Source: Qipengyuania vulgaris (lineage in GTDB: Bacteria > Pseudomonadota > Alphaproteobacteria > Sphingomonadales > Sphingomonadaceae). From it: 64,000 nt of DNA. The first letter of the stretch is position 1; every line of letters begins with the position of its first letter. Both the position numbers and the translations under genes were made by a program. The notes beneath the pieces were generated by a model. That model saw only the letters and a list, made by a program, of their open reading frames with translations, ran no database searches and was not told the origin of the DNA. The stretch covers positions 248,001 through 312,000 of the forward strand of contig NZ_WTYC01000002.1 in NCBI RefSeq assembly GCF_009827325.1. The letters run 5' to 3'. This document shows positions 1 to 8,537 of this stretch, piece by piece.

Positions 1-433
<433 letters not shown>

Positions 434-436
434 TTA

Positions 437-1492
437 TCAGGTGGTCGCGTCTTCGACCGGCGGTGCGCCTGCTCCCGGAGCAGACGGTTCGGCACTTTCC
501 GGCTCCTGCAGCGGGACGGCGGCAGGGTCGGCTTCGACACCTTCCTCTTCCGCGCCTGCAACGGTGCCGCCCTGCGCTAGGACCCAATCATTATACTGGT
601 CCATCGGCAATGCTTCGACGGCGATCGGCATATAGCCGTGGCGCGCGCCGCAAAGTTCGGAGCACTGGCCGTAATAGACACCCGGCTCGTCAACCTGGAA
701 AATCCGTTCGTTCAGGCGACCCGGCACGGCATCCATCTTGAACCAGAGGCTAGGCACGGCGAAGGAGTGGATCACGTCGGCCGCAGTCACCTGCAGGCGG
801 ATCGGAACGCCGACCGGAACGACCATGCGGTTGTCGACGGCAAGCTGGTGCGGCTCGCCACGCGCATTGGCTTCGTCCTTGTCGAGCATGTTCGATATAA
901 TCTCGAAATCGCCGTTGTCGGGATAGGCATATCCCCAGTACCACTGATAGCCGATTGCCTTGATCGTAATCGCATCCTTGGGCGGCGTTTCATACTGCTT
1001 GGCGATCAGGGTGATCGACGGGATAGCGATGGCAAGCAGGATGAGCGCGGGCACAACAGTCCACACGACTTCGATCAGCGTATTGTGACTCGTCTTGGAG
1101 GGAACCGGGTTCGCCTTCCGGCGAAAACGGAACATGGTGTAGAGCATCAGGGCGAGTACGAAGGCGCATATCACCACCATGACCCAAATCAGGCCGATGT
1201 GCAGTCCATAGGCAAATTCGCCGTCTTCGGAATATTGGGGCTGGATATCCCAACCCGCATCCACCGGCATACCCTTGCCCTCGGTCGGCGCCATCGGAGT
1301 GTAAGCGCCGCTGCCCTCGGAAACCGCGTCGGGATCCGCGACATCTGCTGCTTCCGCCGGGTCGACAGATTCGAGTTGTTCCGCCGCCGCCGCGTCCGAA
1401 GCATCCTGCGCCAAAGCGATGGGCGCGCCGAAAATCAGCGAGAATGCCATCGCGAGGCTGGCAACGATCCGGTGAAATCCGAGAGTTTTCAT
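437..1492 (-). CDS. coxB: Cytochrome c oxidase subunit II (CuA subunit)
   Basis: 351 residues. It accepts electrons from cytochrome c through the binuclear CuA centre and passes them to subunit I. A signal peptide ending near ALAQ is followed by an unusually long Ala/Asp/Glu-rich linker, then two membrane helices (about residues 97-120 and 140-163) and a periplasmic cupredoxin domain. The CuA ligands are visible in GQCSELCGARHGYMP (Cys, Glu, Cys, His, Met). About 45 acidic, Pro/Ala-rich residues extend beyond the cupredoxin core, so both ends are longer than in a minimal subunit II. Start is the ATG before KTLGFHRIV. ctaD lies directly downstream. Confidence 0.96.
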   Translation of the reverse strand: MKTLGFHRIVASLAMAFSLIFGAPIALAQDASDAAAAEQLESVDPAEAADVADPDAVSEGSGAYTPMAPTEGKGMPVDAGWDIQPQYSEDGEFAYGLHIGLIWVMVVICAFVLALMLYTMFRFRRKANPVPSKTSHNTLIEVVWTVVPALILLAIAIPSITLIAKQYETPPKDAITIKAIGYQWYWGYAYPDNGDFEIISNMLDKDEANARGEPHQLAVDNRMVVPVGVPIRLQVTAADVIHSFAVPSLWFKMDAVPGRLNERIFQVDEPGVYYGQCSELCGARHGYMPIAVEALPMDQYNDWVLAQGGTVAGAEEEGVEADPAAVPLQEPESAEPSAPGAGAPPVEDATT

Positions 1493-1705
1493 TACTTTGG
1501 CACTCTTCCGTGTCGTGTCGTATTTCGGGTATGCGATGCCTGCGGAGCCTGCGTGCGCGCGGGAATCCGCCCCTCATGCGAGGCCCGATTGCGTTGGGCC
1601 CTATAGGCAGGGTTTCCGCCAGCCTCAAGCGGATGGTCGATAAAAATGTGCAAGTCCCATTGCCTCTTGCGCAAACGCGCGCAAGTCGCTTTGGCATTCA
1701 GCACC
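1493..1705. promoter_or_regulatory. Divergent coxB/pyrE intergenic region with inverted repeat
   Basis: 213 bp separate the divergent starts of coxB and pyrE and must carry both promoters; no confident -35/-10 pair stands out. The clearest structure is a perfect 7-bp inverted repeat, CTTGCGC at 1666-1672 and GCGCAAG at 1679-1685 with a 6-base spacer, ending 20 bp before the pyrE ATG. It could be an operator or a leader hairpin that affects pyrE translation; which one is not decidable from sequence. Confidence 0.4.
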
Positions 1706-2287
1706 ATGACAGAAGACGAAATCCTCTCTGAATTCCGCGCGAGTGAGGCCTTGCTCGAGGGCCATTTCCTGCTCTCCAGCGGGCGCCACAGCGGCCATTA
1801 TCTTCAATGTGCACGGGTACTTATGAATCCCGACCGGGCAGGACGGCTTGCCTTTGCGCTTGCGCAAAAGATCCCCCGCGACATCCGCAGCCAGATCGAC
1901 GTGGTGGTCAGCCCTGCCATGGGCGGTATCATCATCGGGCAGGAAATGGGCCGCGCATTGGGGAAGGATGCAATGTTCCTCGAACGGCCCGGGGGCGCCT
2001 TCCACCTGCGACGCGGTTTTCGGCTGGAGAAGGGTGCGAAGGTTCTGATGACAGAGGACGTCGTGACTACCGGCCTCTCCAGCCGCGAGGCCATTGCGGC
2101 CGTAGGGCGCGAGGGCGGCGAGGTAATTGCGGAAGTCGCATTGGTCGACCGCAGCAATGGAGAATCGGATCTGGGGGTTCCGTTCTATCCGCTGATCGAC
2201 ATCAATTTCCCGACCTATGCCGACGATAAAGTCCCTGCCGAGCTCACAGCCATCGAGGTCACCAAGCCCGGGAGCCGGGAGGCTTGA
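1706..2287 (+). CDS. pyrE: Orotate phosphoribosyltransferase
   Basis: 193 residues. Transfers phosphoribose from PRPP to orotate to give OMP in pyrimidine synthesis; cytosolic. The PRPP-binding loop is [14 protein letters not shown] (about residues 113-126), and [14 protein letters not shown] near residue 25 is typical of the family. The ATG at 1706 is chosen because MTEDEIL matches the usual N-terminus; an in-frame ATG 60 bp upstream would add a non-conserved stretch. First gene of a long plus-strand operon; its TGA overlaps the TTG start of pdxJ (TTGA). Confidence 0.95.
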   Translation: MTEDEILSEFRASEALLEGHFLLSSGRHSGHYLQCARVLMNPDRAGRLAFALAQKIPRDIRSQIDVVVSPAMGGIIIGQEMGRALGKDAMFLERPGGAFHLRRGFRLEKGAKVLMTEDVVTTGLSSREAIAAVGREGGEVIAEVALVDRSNGESDLGVPFYPLIDINFPTYADDKVPAELTAIEVTKPGSREA

Positions 2288-3024
2288 CTCGTCCCCTGCG
2301 CCTCGGCGTCAATATCGACCACGTCGCCACGATCCGCAATGCGCGCGGCGGCGACCATCCAGATCCGGTGCGCGCAGCGGAAATCGTGGCAAGCGTAGGC
2401 GGCGACGGGATTACAGCACATCTGCGGGAGGACCGGCGGCATATCCGCGATGCGGACCTCAGGCGTATCCAGGAAGCGACCGACCTTCCCCTCAACCTTG
2501 AGATGGCGGCGACCGAGGAAATGCTGGAGATCGCGCTGCGGCATAGTCCGCACGCCGCCTGTATCGTCCCAGAGAAGCGGGAGGAGCGCACCACCGAAGG
2601 CGGTCTCGACGCCGCGGGCCTCCACAACACGCTCGCGCCGATCGTATGGAAGCTCAAGGATAACGGCATTCGCGTTTCGCTTTTCATCGAAGCTGAAGAA
2701 CGCCAGCTGGAGGCGGCACTAAAACTTGGCGTGCCGGTGGTAGAGTTCCATACCGGCGAATATGCTCACGCCCACGTGGCCGGAGATGGCGAGAAGACTG
2801 CGCGCGAACTGAAGCGAATTGCCGACCTGTCCGCCCTGGCCGCGAAGAACGGGATTGAACCGCACGCAGGGCACGGCCTCACTTACGAAAACGTCCAACC
2901 CATTGCCGCAATCCCGCAATTGGCAGAACTCAACATCGGGCATTATCTGGTCGGCGAAGCGGTGTTCGTCGGACTGGAACAGGCAGTGCGCCACATGCGC
3001 GAGCTGATGGACGAAGCACGGTGA
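2284..3024 (+). CDS. pdxJ: Pyridoxine 5'-phosphate synthase
   Basis: 246 residues. Condenses 1-deoxyxylulose 5-phosphate with 3-amino-2-oxopropyl phosphate to give pyridoxine 5'-phosphate, the last step of the DXP-dependent B6 pathway. Family sequences are clear: [18 protein letters not shown] at the start, [13 protein letters not shown] near residue 45, VSLFIEAE in the middle, and [10 protein letters not shown] with [12 protein letters not shown] near the C-terminus. The start is TTG at 2284, which shares four bases with the pyrE stop, so translation is probably coupled. Confidence 0.96.
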   Translation: MTRPLRLGVNIDHVATIRNARGGDHPDPVRAAEIVASVGGDGITAHLREDRRHIRDADLRRIQEATDLPLNLEMAATEEMLEIALRHSPHAACIVPEKREERTTEGGLDAAGLHNTLAPIVWKLKDNGIRVSLFIEAEERQLEAALKLGVPVVEFHTGEYAHAHVAGDGEKTARELKRIADLSALAAKNGIEPHAGHGLTYENVQPIAAIPQLAELNIGHYLVGEAVFVGLEQAVRHMRELMDEAR

Positions 3025-3290
3025 ACGAGGCGCTTACCCGCAGCGTCAAGTTCTGGGCGCTTGGCGCGGCGATCCCATTCCTTGCAAGCATAGCGCTGTT
3101 GGGCATTGCGATTTCGCGGCAAACCCTGCTTGCTTTTTCCGTTGGCTGGCCGATCATACAGGTTCTGGGCTATTCCGGGGCGCTCAAGCGCGCGAAGGGT
3201 CAGATCGATCACGCCTTGGTCAAGACGCAGGTCGTCCTGCATTGGATGATGCTAGCGATGCTGATGGCGATTTTCGCGAGGGTCCTATGA
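3021..3290 (+). CDS. Small membrane protein of unknown function
   Basis: 89 residues, starting at GTG 3021, which overlaps the pdxJ stop by four bases. Two or three hydrophobic segments are visible (about residues 11-31, 37-50 and 70-88), separated by a basic loop [18 protein letters not shown], so it is an inner-membrane protein. I do not recognise the family. Its stop overlaps the acpS start (ATGA). The double overlap makes it a true gene of this operon rather than a chance frame. Confidence 0.8.
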   Translation: MNEALTRSVKFWALGAAIPFLASIALLGIAISRQTLLAFSVGWPIIQVLGYSGALKRAKGQIDHALVKTQVVLHWMMLAMLMAIFARVL

Positions 3291-3694
3291 TCATCGGAAT
3301 GGGCAACGATCTCACCAACATGGACCGGATTGCCAACTCGCTCGAAAGGTGGGGCGAGAAATTCGAGGCGCGGTGCTTCACCGATATCGAGCGTGCGAAG
3401 GCGGAGAGACGTCCTTTCACCCGCGTCGGCACTTTCGCCAAGCGCTGGGCGGCGAAGGAGGCCTTCGCCAAGGCGGTGGGTACAGGCTTCGCACGCGGCG
3501 TGTTCCATAAGGACATCGGCGTGGTGAACGCGCCCTCGGGCAAGCCGACGCTTGCGCTTACCGGCGGGGCGGCGGAAAGGCTTGCCGAAATGCTGCCACC
3601 CGGCCATGAGGCGCGCATTCATCTCACCCTCACCGACGACCATCCATGGGCACAGGCCTTCGTGATTATCGAGGCCTCCCCGCATGAGTGCTGA
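3287..3694 (+). CDS. acpS: Holo-[acyl-carrier-protein] synthase
   Basis: 135 residues. Transfers 4'-phosphopantetheine from CoA to the serine of acyl carrier protein, activating it for fatty-acid synthesis. The two signature blocks are present: [12 protein letters not shown] at residues 4-15 (Mg-binding Asp) and [18 protein letters not shown] near residue 47 (catalytic Glu). The ATG at 3287 is preferred over an in-frame ATG 45 bp upstream because the protein should begin MIIGMGND; it overlaps the previous stop as ATGA. The last 11 bp overlap lepB. Confidence 0.96.
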   Translation: MIIGMGNDLTNMDRIANSLERWGEKFEARCFTDIERAKAERRPFTRVGTFAKRWAAKEAFAKAVGTGFARGVFHKDIGVVNAPSGKPTLALTGGAAERLAEMLPPGHEARIHLTLTDDHPWAQAFVIIEASPHEC

Positions 3695-4562
3695 CACCGC
3701 CGACGTGACCGACACTACCAAAAAGAAGAAGCAGGACGAAAAGAAGGTCGACTGGATCGCGGAAATCCGGGGTCTGGCGCTGATGCTGCTGGCCGTTTTC
3801 GCCTTCCACAGCTTCATCGCCAAGCCCTTCTACATCCCATCTGAATCGATGCTGCCCAACCTGCTGGTGGGTGACCGATTAGTGGTGAGCAAGTATCCTT
3901 ATGGATGGAACTGGTCCTCTGTCAGTTTCCACCTCGCTCCACGCGGTGATTGGCGCGTGGCCGCCTCGACCCCAGAATATGGCGACATCGTGATCCCCGT
4001 CCATCCCGAACGCGACGAGGATTACATCAAGCGCGTGGTCGGCCGACCGGGTGACCGCCTGGCGGTACGTAACGGCCAGATCATCCTCAACGGTGAGCCG
4101 GTACCTCAGGAAGCAGAGCCGCCGCTGGATCTGCCGATTGATGCGAATTCGGATTGCATGGGTTTCTACGAACCCTCCTTCCTAGCCACCGATGAGGCGG
4201 GAAACCGGGTCTGCCGCGTACCAGTCTATCGCGAGACACTACCCAATGGCGCGAATTACCTGATCATCGACCACATGAACGGCGGACTGGATAATTTTGT
4301 GGAGATGACGATCCCCGAAGGCCATGTCTTCGTGATGGGAGACAACCGTGATCATTCTTCCGACAGCCGCGAACTCAACTCGTCGCGCGGGTTGCTCGGT
4401 CCCGTGCCCCTGGAAAACATCGGCGGGCGGGCGGAGTTTATCAGCTTCTCGCTCGACGGTTCGACCACGCTTAATCCCGTAAGCTGGTTTACGAGCTTGC
4501 GTGAAGGCCGTGCGTGGACCACCTTGCGGCCGGCAGTCGATGCAGGGGCAAGCGCCGAATGA
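3684..4562 (+). CDS. lepB: Signal peptidase I
   Basis: 292 residues. Inner-membrane serine protease of the Ser/Lys type that removes signal peptides from exported proteins. A charged Lys-rich start is followed by one membrane helix (about residues 28-46) and the box B sequence [10 protein letters not shown] with nucleophile Ser55. The general base is Lys116 in [13 protein letters not shown], and box E is [15 protein letters not shown]. Longer than the minimal enzyme through an insert around residues 70-100 and 145-185. Overlaps acpS by 11 bp and the following permease by 4 bp (ATGA). Confidence 0.96.
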   Translation: MSADTADVTDTTKKKKQDEKKVDWIAEIRGLALMLLAVFAFHSFIAKPFYIPSESMLPNLLVGDRLVVSKYPYGWNWSSVSFHLAPRGDWRVAASTPEYGDIVIPVHPERDEDYIKRVVGRPGDRLAVRNGQIILNGEPVPQEAEPPLDLPIDANSDCMGFYEPSFLATDEAGNRVCRVPVYRETLPNGANYLIIDHMNGGLDNFVEMTIPEGHVFVMGDNRDHSSDSRELNSSRGLLGPVPLENIGGRAEFISFSLDGSTTLNPVSWFTSLREGRAWTTLRPAVDAGASAE

Positions 4563-5698
4563 AAGATACGACGTCGGATGGGGATCGCGCGAGCAAGAAC
4601 GATCTTGCCTATCATGACGATCCCGGGGCCAGCCCCACTTATATCGGCAACCCCAAGCTTCGCTTCGAAGCCGGCCGTGCACTGGTCTGGGGCCTCGTCA
4701 TCGGACTGCTCTGGCTAACCGTACATATCTCGCAATCCCTGCTGGTTATCTTCGGTGCGATGGTCTTTGCCTGCATGATCGACGGCGGTGCCCGTCTGAT
4801 CGCCAAGGTCGCGCCGATCGGGCGCGGTTGGCGGGTGGCCATCGTGCTGCTTTTCGTCACGGCATTCTTCGTGTGGCTCGGCTATTTTGCCGGTTCACAG
4901 ATTTCTCAGCAGGCCGCCCAATTCCCTTCGATCATCAACGAGCAGCTGGCCCGGGCGTTCGCCTACCTGCAGGAACAGGGCTTCGCGATAGGAGCGAACG
5001 ACATCGAACGGCTCGCCGGCAATATGGCCAGCGGAGTGGGCACGGTAACCAAAGCGATCGGGGGCATATTCGGCGGCGTTACCACGCTGGCGCTCATCGT
5101 GATCATCGGCATCTATTTCGCCATCGATCCGCGCATTTACGAGCGGGGCGTGGCCTGGATGGTACCCGCCAAACAGCGCAGCGCGTTCTATGACACACTG
5201 AGCCACCAAGCCTACACACTGCGTCGCCTCATGGCGGGCCGGCTCGTCGGCATGGCCTTCGAAGGGTTCTTCACCTGGATCATGCTGGCGTTCGGAGGCA
5301 TGCTGATCGGCATCGATCCGGTACCGATGGCTGCGCTATTGGGACTGCTGACCGGGCTTCTCGCCTTTATTCCCAATATCGGCGCGATCATTTCGGGCGT
5401 ACTTATGGTTCTGGTGGGCTTTTCTGGTGGCGTCGACATGGGCCTTTACACGGTTTTCGTGTACTTTCTCGTCCAGAACTTCGACGGTTACGTCCTCGTC
5501 CCGATGATCGCCAAAAAGACCGTCGATCTCGCTCCCGGGCTGGTGCTTTCGGCGCAGCTCATTTTCGGCGTATTGTTCGGCATTCTCGGACTAGCCCTTG
5601 CCGATCCGTTGCTGGCGATGATCAAGGTCGCGCTCGAACGGCGCAGCTCGCGCCGCAAGGGCGATATCGAACCCGCCCAAGCACCGGAGCCCGCCTGA
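4559..5698 (+). CDS. AI-2E family transporter (putative permease)
   Basis: 379 residues. Polytopic inner-membrane protein of the AI-2E/PerM exporter family; members export autoinducer-2 or act as ion antiporters, and the substrate here cannot be told. A 40-residue hydrophilic start precedes paired helices (about residues 45-100), a soluble stretch with QISQQAAQFPSIINEQL, and five or so further helices. PNIGAIISGV and the late DGYVLVPMIAKKTVDLAPGLVL block are characteristic of the family. The ATG at 4559 overlaps the lepB stop; an in-frame ATG at 4514 lies inside lepB and is less likely. Next gene starts after one base. Confidence 0.88.
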   Translation: MKDTTSDGDRASKNDLAYHDDPGASPTYIGNPKLRFEAGRALVWGLVIGLLWLTVHISQSLLVIFGAMVFACMIDGGARLIAKVAPIGRGWRVAIVLLFVTAFFVWLGYFAGSQISQQAAQFPSIINEQLARAFAYLQEQGFAIGANDIERLAGNMASGVGTVTKAIGGIFGGVTTLALIVIIGIYFAIDPRIYERGVAWMVPAKQRSAFYDTLSHQAYTLRRLMAGRLVGMAFEGFFTWIMLAFGGMLIGIDPVPMAALLGLLTGLLAFIPNIGAIISGVLMVLVGFSGGVDMGLYTVFVYFLVQNFDGYVLVPMIAKKTVDLAPGLVLSAQLIFGVLFGILGLALADPLLAMIKVALERRSSRRKGDIEPAQAPEPA

Positions 5699-5699
5699 C

Positions 5700-6938
5700 A
5701 TGGCCCGTAAGTTTCTTTTCATCGTCGCTCTGATCATCGTGCTGGTAATCGGCGGGGCCATCGCACTGTCTATCTGGTCACGTGAAGCGACGGAAATCGC
5801 GTTCGTCCCGCGCGGCGAGTTCGTGGAGCAGGAGGCGCTCGCCGCCAACGCCTATGAAGATCCCGAGATGTGGTATTCGCGTCCAGGCCTCGGAACCAAC
5901 GATCCTTCGCGATACCAGCCCGCCATCGCCGAGCCGGCAGCTGATCCGGCCAGTAAAGCTCCGTCGCCCGAACGACCTGCGGCCGAGCAAAGCCTCGATG
6001 CCCCCGGGAAACTTGATACCGGCAGTTCAAGCACTGGTGAAGCGGCGGAGGCCGCAGAAGTACCCAGCTTTGCAGTGTTCTTCGTGCCCCCGACAAGTTT
6101 TCTCAAAGCCGGCGGTACCGAGTGGAACGCCACGCTCGACGACGCTACCACCAATAGTCGTGCCCGCACCTTTCTCCGCGGACTGGCGAGCCCCTTCAAT
6201 CGCGCGGATGAACTATGGGCACCCAAATATCGCCAGGCGGCGGCGGGGGCATTCCTAACCGACCAGCCTGAAGCACAGATGGCTATCGACGCGGCCTTTG
6301 CCGACGTTGCCCAAGCCTTCGACTACTTCCTCGATAGCGTGAATGAAGATAAGCCCATCGTTCTGGCAGGACACAGTCAGGGATCCGTCCACATCCTGCG
6401 GCTCCTCATGGAAAAGGCCGAGGCGCGGGGCATCACCGACCGGATAGTAGCCGTCTACGCCATCGGTTGGCCCATCTCGGTCGAACATGACTTGCCCGTC
6501 CTTCCTCTTCCTGCCTGCGCATCCCCGGATCAGCAGGGGTGCATACTTGCCTATTCCGCATTCTCAGATGATGGAAACGCCGACTTTTTCGAGCGACGCT
6601 ATGAAGCGACACCGGGTCTGGATGGCGAGCCGCGAGGGGATGGACCGATTCTCTGCGTCAACCCGCTGACCGGGAGCACGGGCGGAGAGGCTCCGGCCTC
6701 GGCCAATCTCGGCACTCTGAAGCCGAGCGAGGATCTGAGTTCGGGCGAACTCGTGGCCGGTGCCATTCCAGCACGATGTGACGAGCGCGGGCTCCTGCTG
6801 ATCGGCGATCCGCCCGAGCTGGGGCCCGGCGTTCTTCCGGGCGGAAACTATCACGTCTACGATATCCCGCTCTTTTGGAAAAACCTTCAGGAAGACGTCC
6901 TCCGGCGCGTGAATGCATGGGCGAACCGGGAAGCGTGA
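5700..6938 (+). CDS. DUF3089 alpha/beta-hydrolase-like protein, membrane-anchored
   Basis: 412 residues. One N-terminal membrane helix (residues 5-25) is followed by WYSRPG, a low-complexity Ala/Ser/Glu linker (about 76-122), and a hydrolase-like domain. The nucleophile elbow is GHSQGS at residues 224-229 (Ser226), and the arrangement FAVFFVPPTSF with WNATLDD fits the DUF3089 family. The substrate is unknown; the anchor suggests it faces the periplasm. It starts one base after the permease gene and overlaps the ruvX start by four bases, so it belongs to the pyrE operon. Confidence 0.85.
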   Translation: MARKFLFIVALIIVLVIGGAIALSIWSREATEIAFVPRGEFVEQEALAANAYEDPEMWYSRPGLGTNDPSRYQPAIAEPAADPASKAPSPERPAAEQSLDAPGKLDTGSSSTGEAAEAAEVPSFAVFFVPPTSFLKAGGTEWNATLDDATTNSRARTFLRGLASPFNRADELWAPKYRQAAAGAFLTDQPEAQMAIDAAFADVAQAFDYFLDSVNEDKPIVLAGHSQGSVHILRLLMEKAEARGITDRIVAVYAIGWPISVEHDLPVLPLPACASPDQQGCILAYSAFSDDGNADFFERRYEATPGLDGEPRGDGPILCVNPLTGSTGGEAPASANLGTLKPSEDLSSGELVAGAIPARCDERGLLLIGDPPELGPGVLPGGNYHVYDIPLFWKNLQEDVLRRVNAWANREA

Positions 6939-7405
6939 TCACCGACAGCGCGCTGGAATATGGCGACGCTCTTCCAGAGGGTGGCGCACTGCTTGGACTC
7001 GATCTCGGCACCAAGACCATTGGCGTCGCCACTTGCGATGCAGGTTGGCGCTACGCCACCGCTGGCAAGACAATTCCTCGCAGCAAGTTCACGAAGGATT
7101 GCGGCAAGCTGCGCGAGATCGTTACCGAACGCTCCATCAAGGGTATCGTCATCGGTTTGCCGCGCAATATGGACGGCAGCGAGGGTCCCCGCGCGCAAGC
7201 CAGCCGTGCCTATGCAAGAAACTTATCCCAAACGGTTGAACTTCCGATACTTTTATGGGACGAACGCTGGTCCACTTCGAGCGCCGAAGGCGCCATGATC
7301 GGCCAGGACATGAGCCGGGCGAAGCGGGCGGAGAAGATCGACAGCCATGCCGCTGCGATCATCCTGCAAGGCGCAATAGACACGCTGGCAGGGGGAGGAA
7401 TTTGA
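6935..7405 (+). CDS. ruvX: Putative pre-16S rRNA nuclease (YqgF/RuvX family)
   Basis: About 156 residues with an RNase H-like fold; family members trim the 5' end of 16S rRNA or act as Holliday-junction resolvase homologues. Motifs: GLDLGTKTIGVA (first acidic residue), GIVIGLPRNMDG, LWDERWSTSSAE and KIDSHAAAIILQG. GTG at 6935 is taken as start because it gives a short lead to the conserved block and shares GTGA with the previous stop; an in-frame ATG at 6917 would add six residues. The last base of its stop is the first base of the next small gene. Confidence 0.9.
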   Translation: MITDSALEYGDALPEGGALLGLDLGTKTIGVATCDAGWRYATAGKTIPRSKFTKDCGKLREIVTERSIKGIVIGLPRNMDGSEGPRAQASRAYARNLSQTVELPILLWDERWSTSSAEGAMIGQDMSRAKRAEKIDSHAAAIILQGAIDTLAGGGI

Positions 7406-7557
7406 TGGGAGAGGGTCGCGCAATGATTAATTTCGACGAGAGGCTGGATGCCTTGTCCGGCCGCAGGCGCAACGGACTGGTCAATGCGATCGGCCGGCTG
7501 GTTGGAATTGGCCTTGTCGGATTGCTCCTTATCCTGACTATCGCGATCCTGCTCTAG
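7405..7557 (+). CDS. Small single-pass membrane protein, 50 (or 44) residues
   Basis: Starts at ATG 7405, sharing one base with the ruvX stop; an internal ATG at 7423 (MINFDERLDALSGRRRNG) gives 44 residues. A charged N-terminus is followed by one long Leu/Ile/Gly/Val helix of about 22 residues running to the C-terminus. No family recognised. Position and codon phase directly behind ruvX support it as a translated gene that ends the pyrE-ruvX run. Confidence 0.6.
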   Translation: MGEGRAMINFDERLDALSGRRRNGLVNAIGRLVGIGLVGLLLILTIAILL

Positions 7558-7672
7558 CGCGAATCTGCGGGTCTAAGCCGGGTACCTTGTCCACCAGCCC
7601 CAACAGGTCCCAATCCAGGCGAATTAAAAGATTGGCTTCGACGGGAGCGCACGGCTATCCGCGCAATCGCAT

Positions 7673-8131
7673 ATGAGCCAGCAAGCTGCCTTCGATCCTA
7701 AAACGGCCACTCCGTTTCTCACCAGCAGGGGGCATCCCGGGTGGCTCGGCATGCGGTATTCCGACCATGGCGACGATTGGGTCGAACTCGAACTGCCATG
7801 GCGGGAAGATCTGCTGGGCGAGGAAGGTCAACACGTGCTTGCGTCCGGCCCCATCCTCAGTCTTATGGACATGGCGAGCGGCCTTGCCATCTGGAAAGCG
7901 ATGGACCGGTTCGAGGCCATCGCCACTCTGGACCTTCGCGTCGATTATGTTCGCCCGGCCCGCGACGGTGCGGCGGTATTCGGTCGTTCGCAATGCTACC
8001 GGATCACCCGGAGTGCGGCCTTCGTCAGGGGGCTCGCGCATGATAGCGATGCGGATGATCCGGTTGCACACATACAGGCGGTCTTCATGAAGATCGGCGG
8101 CGATCCGAAGCGGGAGCTCCCGGGTGGCTGA
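7673..8131 (+). CDS. PaaI-family hotdog thioesterase
   Basis: 152 residues with a single hotdog domain. Family members hydrolyse acyl- or aryl-CoA thioesters. SGPILSLMDMASGLAIW is the central helix with the usual Asp, and ATLDLRVDYVRPARDGAAVFG is the following beta segment typical of PaaI/DUF4442-like enzymes. The substrate is not evident. ATG start at 7673. The gene overlaps the next, related thioesterase gene by 8 bp, suggesting a co-translated pair that may form a heteromer. Confidence 0.87.
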   Translation: MSQQAAFDPKTATPFLTSRGHPGWLGMRYSDHGDDWVELELPWREDLLGEEGQHVLASGPILSLMDMASGLAIWKAMDRFEAIATLDLRVDYVRPARDGAAVFGRSQCYRITRSAAFVRGLAHDSDADDPVAHIQAVFMKIGGDPKRELPGG

Positions 8132-8537
8132 CAACCCCGATATCGAGGCGCTGACGCCCTATGCGCGTTCTCTCGGGATCCAGCTTGCCGACTGGGAAGA
8201 TGGCGTGCCGATCATGTGCGTGGAGTTCGTCGAGGCGGTCGAGGGACGTCCCGAACATTTCCACGGCGGAGCCACGGGCGGATTGCTGGAAACGGCGGGC
8301 TATGCCGCCTTGCGCGCCGAACTGGCGCGCATCGAACGCGATGCCGTTCTCAAGCCGATCAACATCACCGTCCAGTATCTCGCGGCGGGCAAATCGCAGA
8401 CCTGCTTTGCAAAGGGCCGGATAACCAAGCTCGGGCGCCGCAGTGCCAATCTGACCGTAGAAGCGTGGCAGGATGACCGTTCGCGCCCGATAGCTACAGC
8501 AGTCATGAACGTCTTGATGGCCCAGCCTGAAGGCTAG
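8124..8537 (+). CDS. PaaI-family hotdog thioesterase (second of a pair)
   Basis: 137 residues starting at GTG 8124, which lies 8 bp inside the previous gene. It has the hotdog pattern EHFHGGATGGLLETAGYAAL (central helix), then INITVQYLAAGKSQTCFAKG and a last strand SRPIATAVMNVLMA. The HGGATGGLLE block is the active-site region of PaaI-like enzymes. Related to its upstream neighbour, but clearly diverged. Its stop codon TAG lies in CTAG, shared with the stop of the convergent penicillin-binding protein gene. Confidence 0.87.
   Translation: MADNPDIEALTPYARSLGIQLADWEDGVPIMCVEFVEAVEGRPEHFHGGATGGLLETAGYAALRAELARIERDAVLKPINITVQYLAAGKSQTCFAKGRITKLGRRSANLTVEAWQDDRSRPIATAVMNVLMAQPEG

Noticed and set aside
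8124..8537. Second thioesterase gene as a simple duplicate of the first
   Set aside because: The two proteins share only the hotdog pattern and differ along their length, so a recent duplication is not supported.
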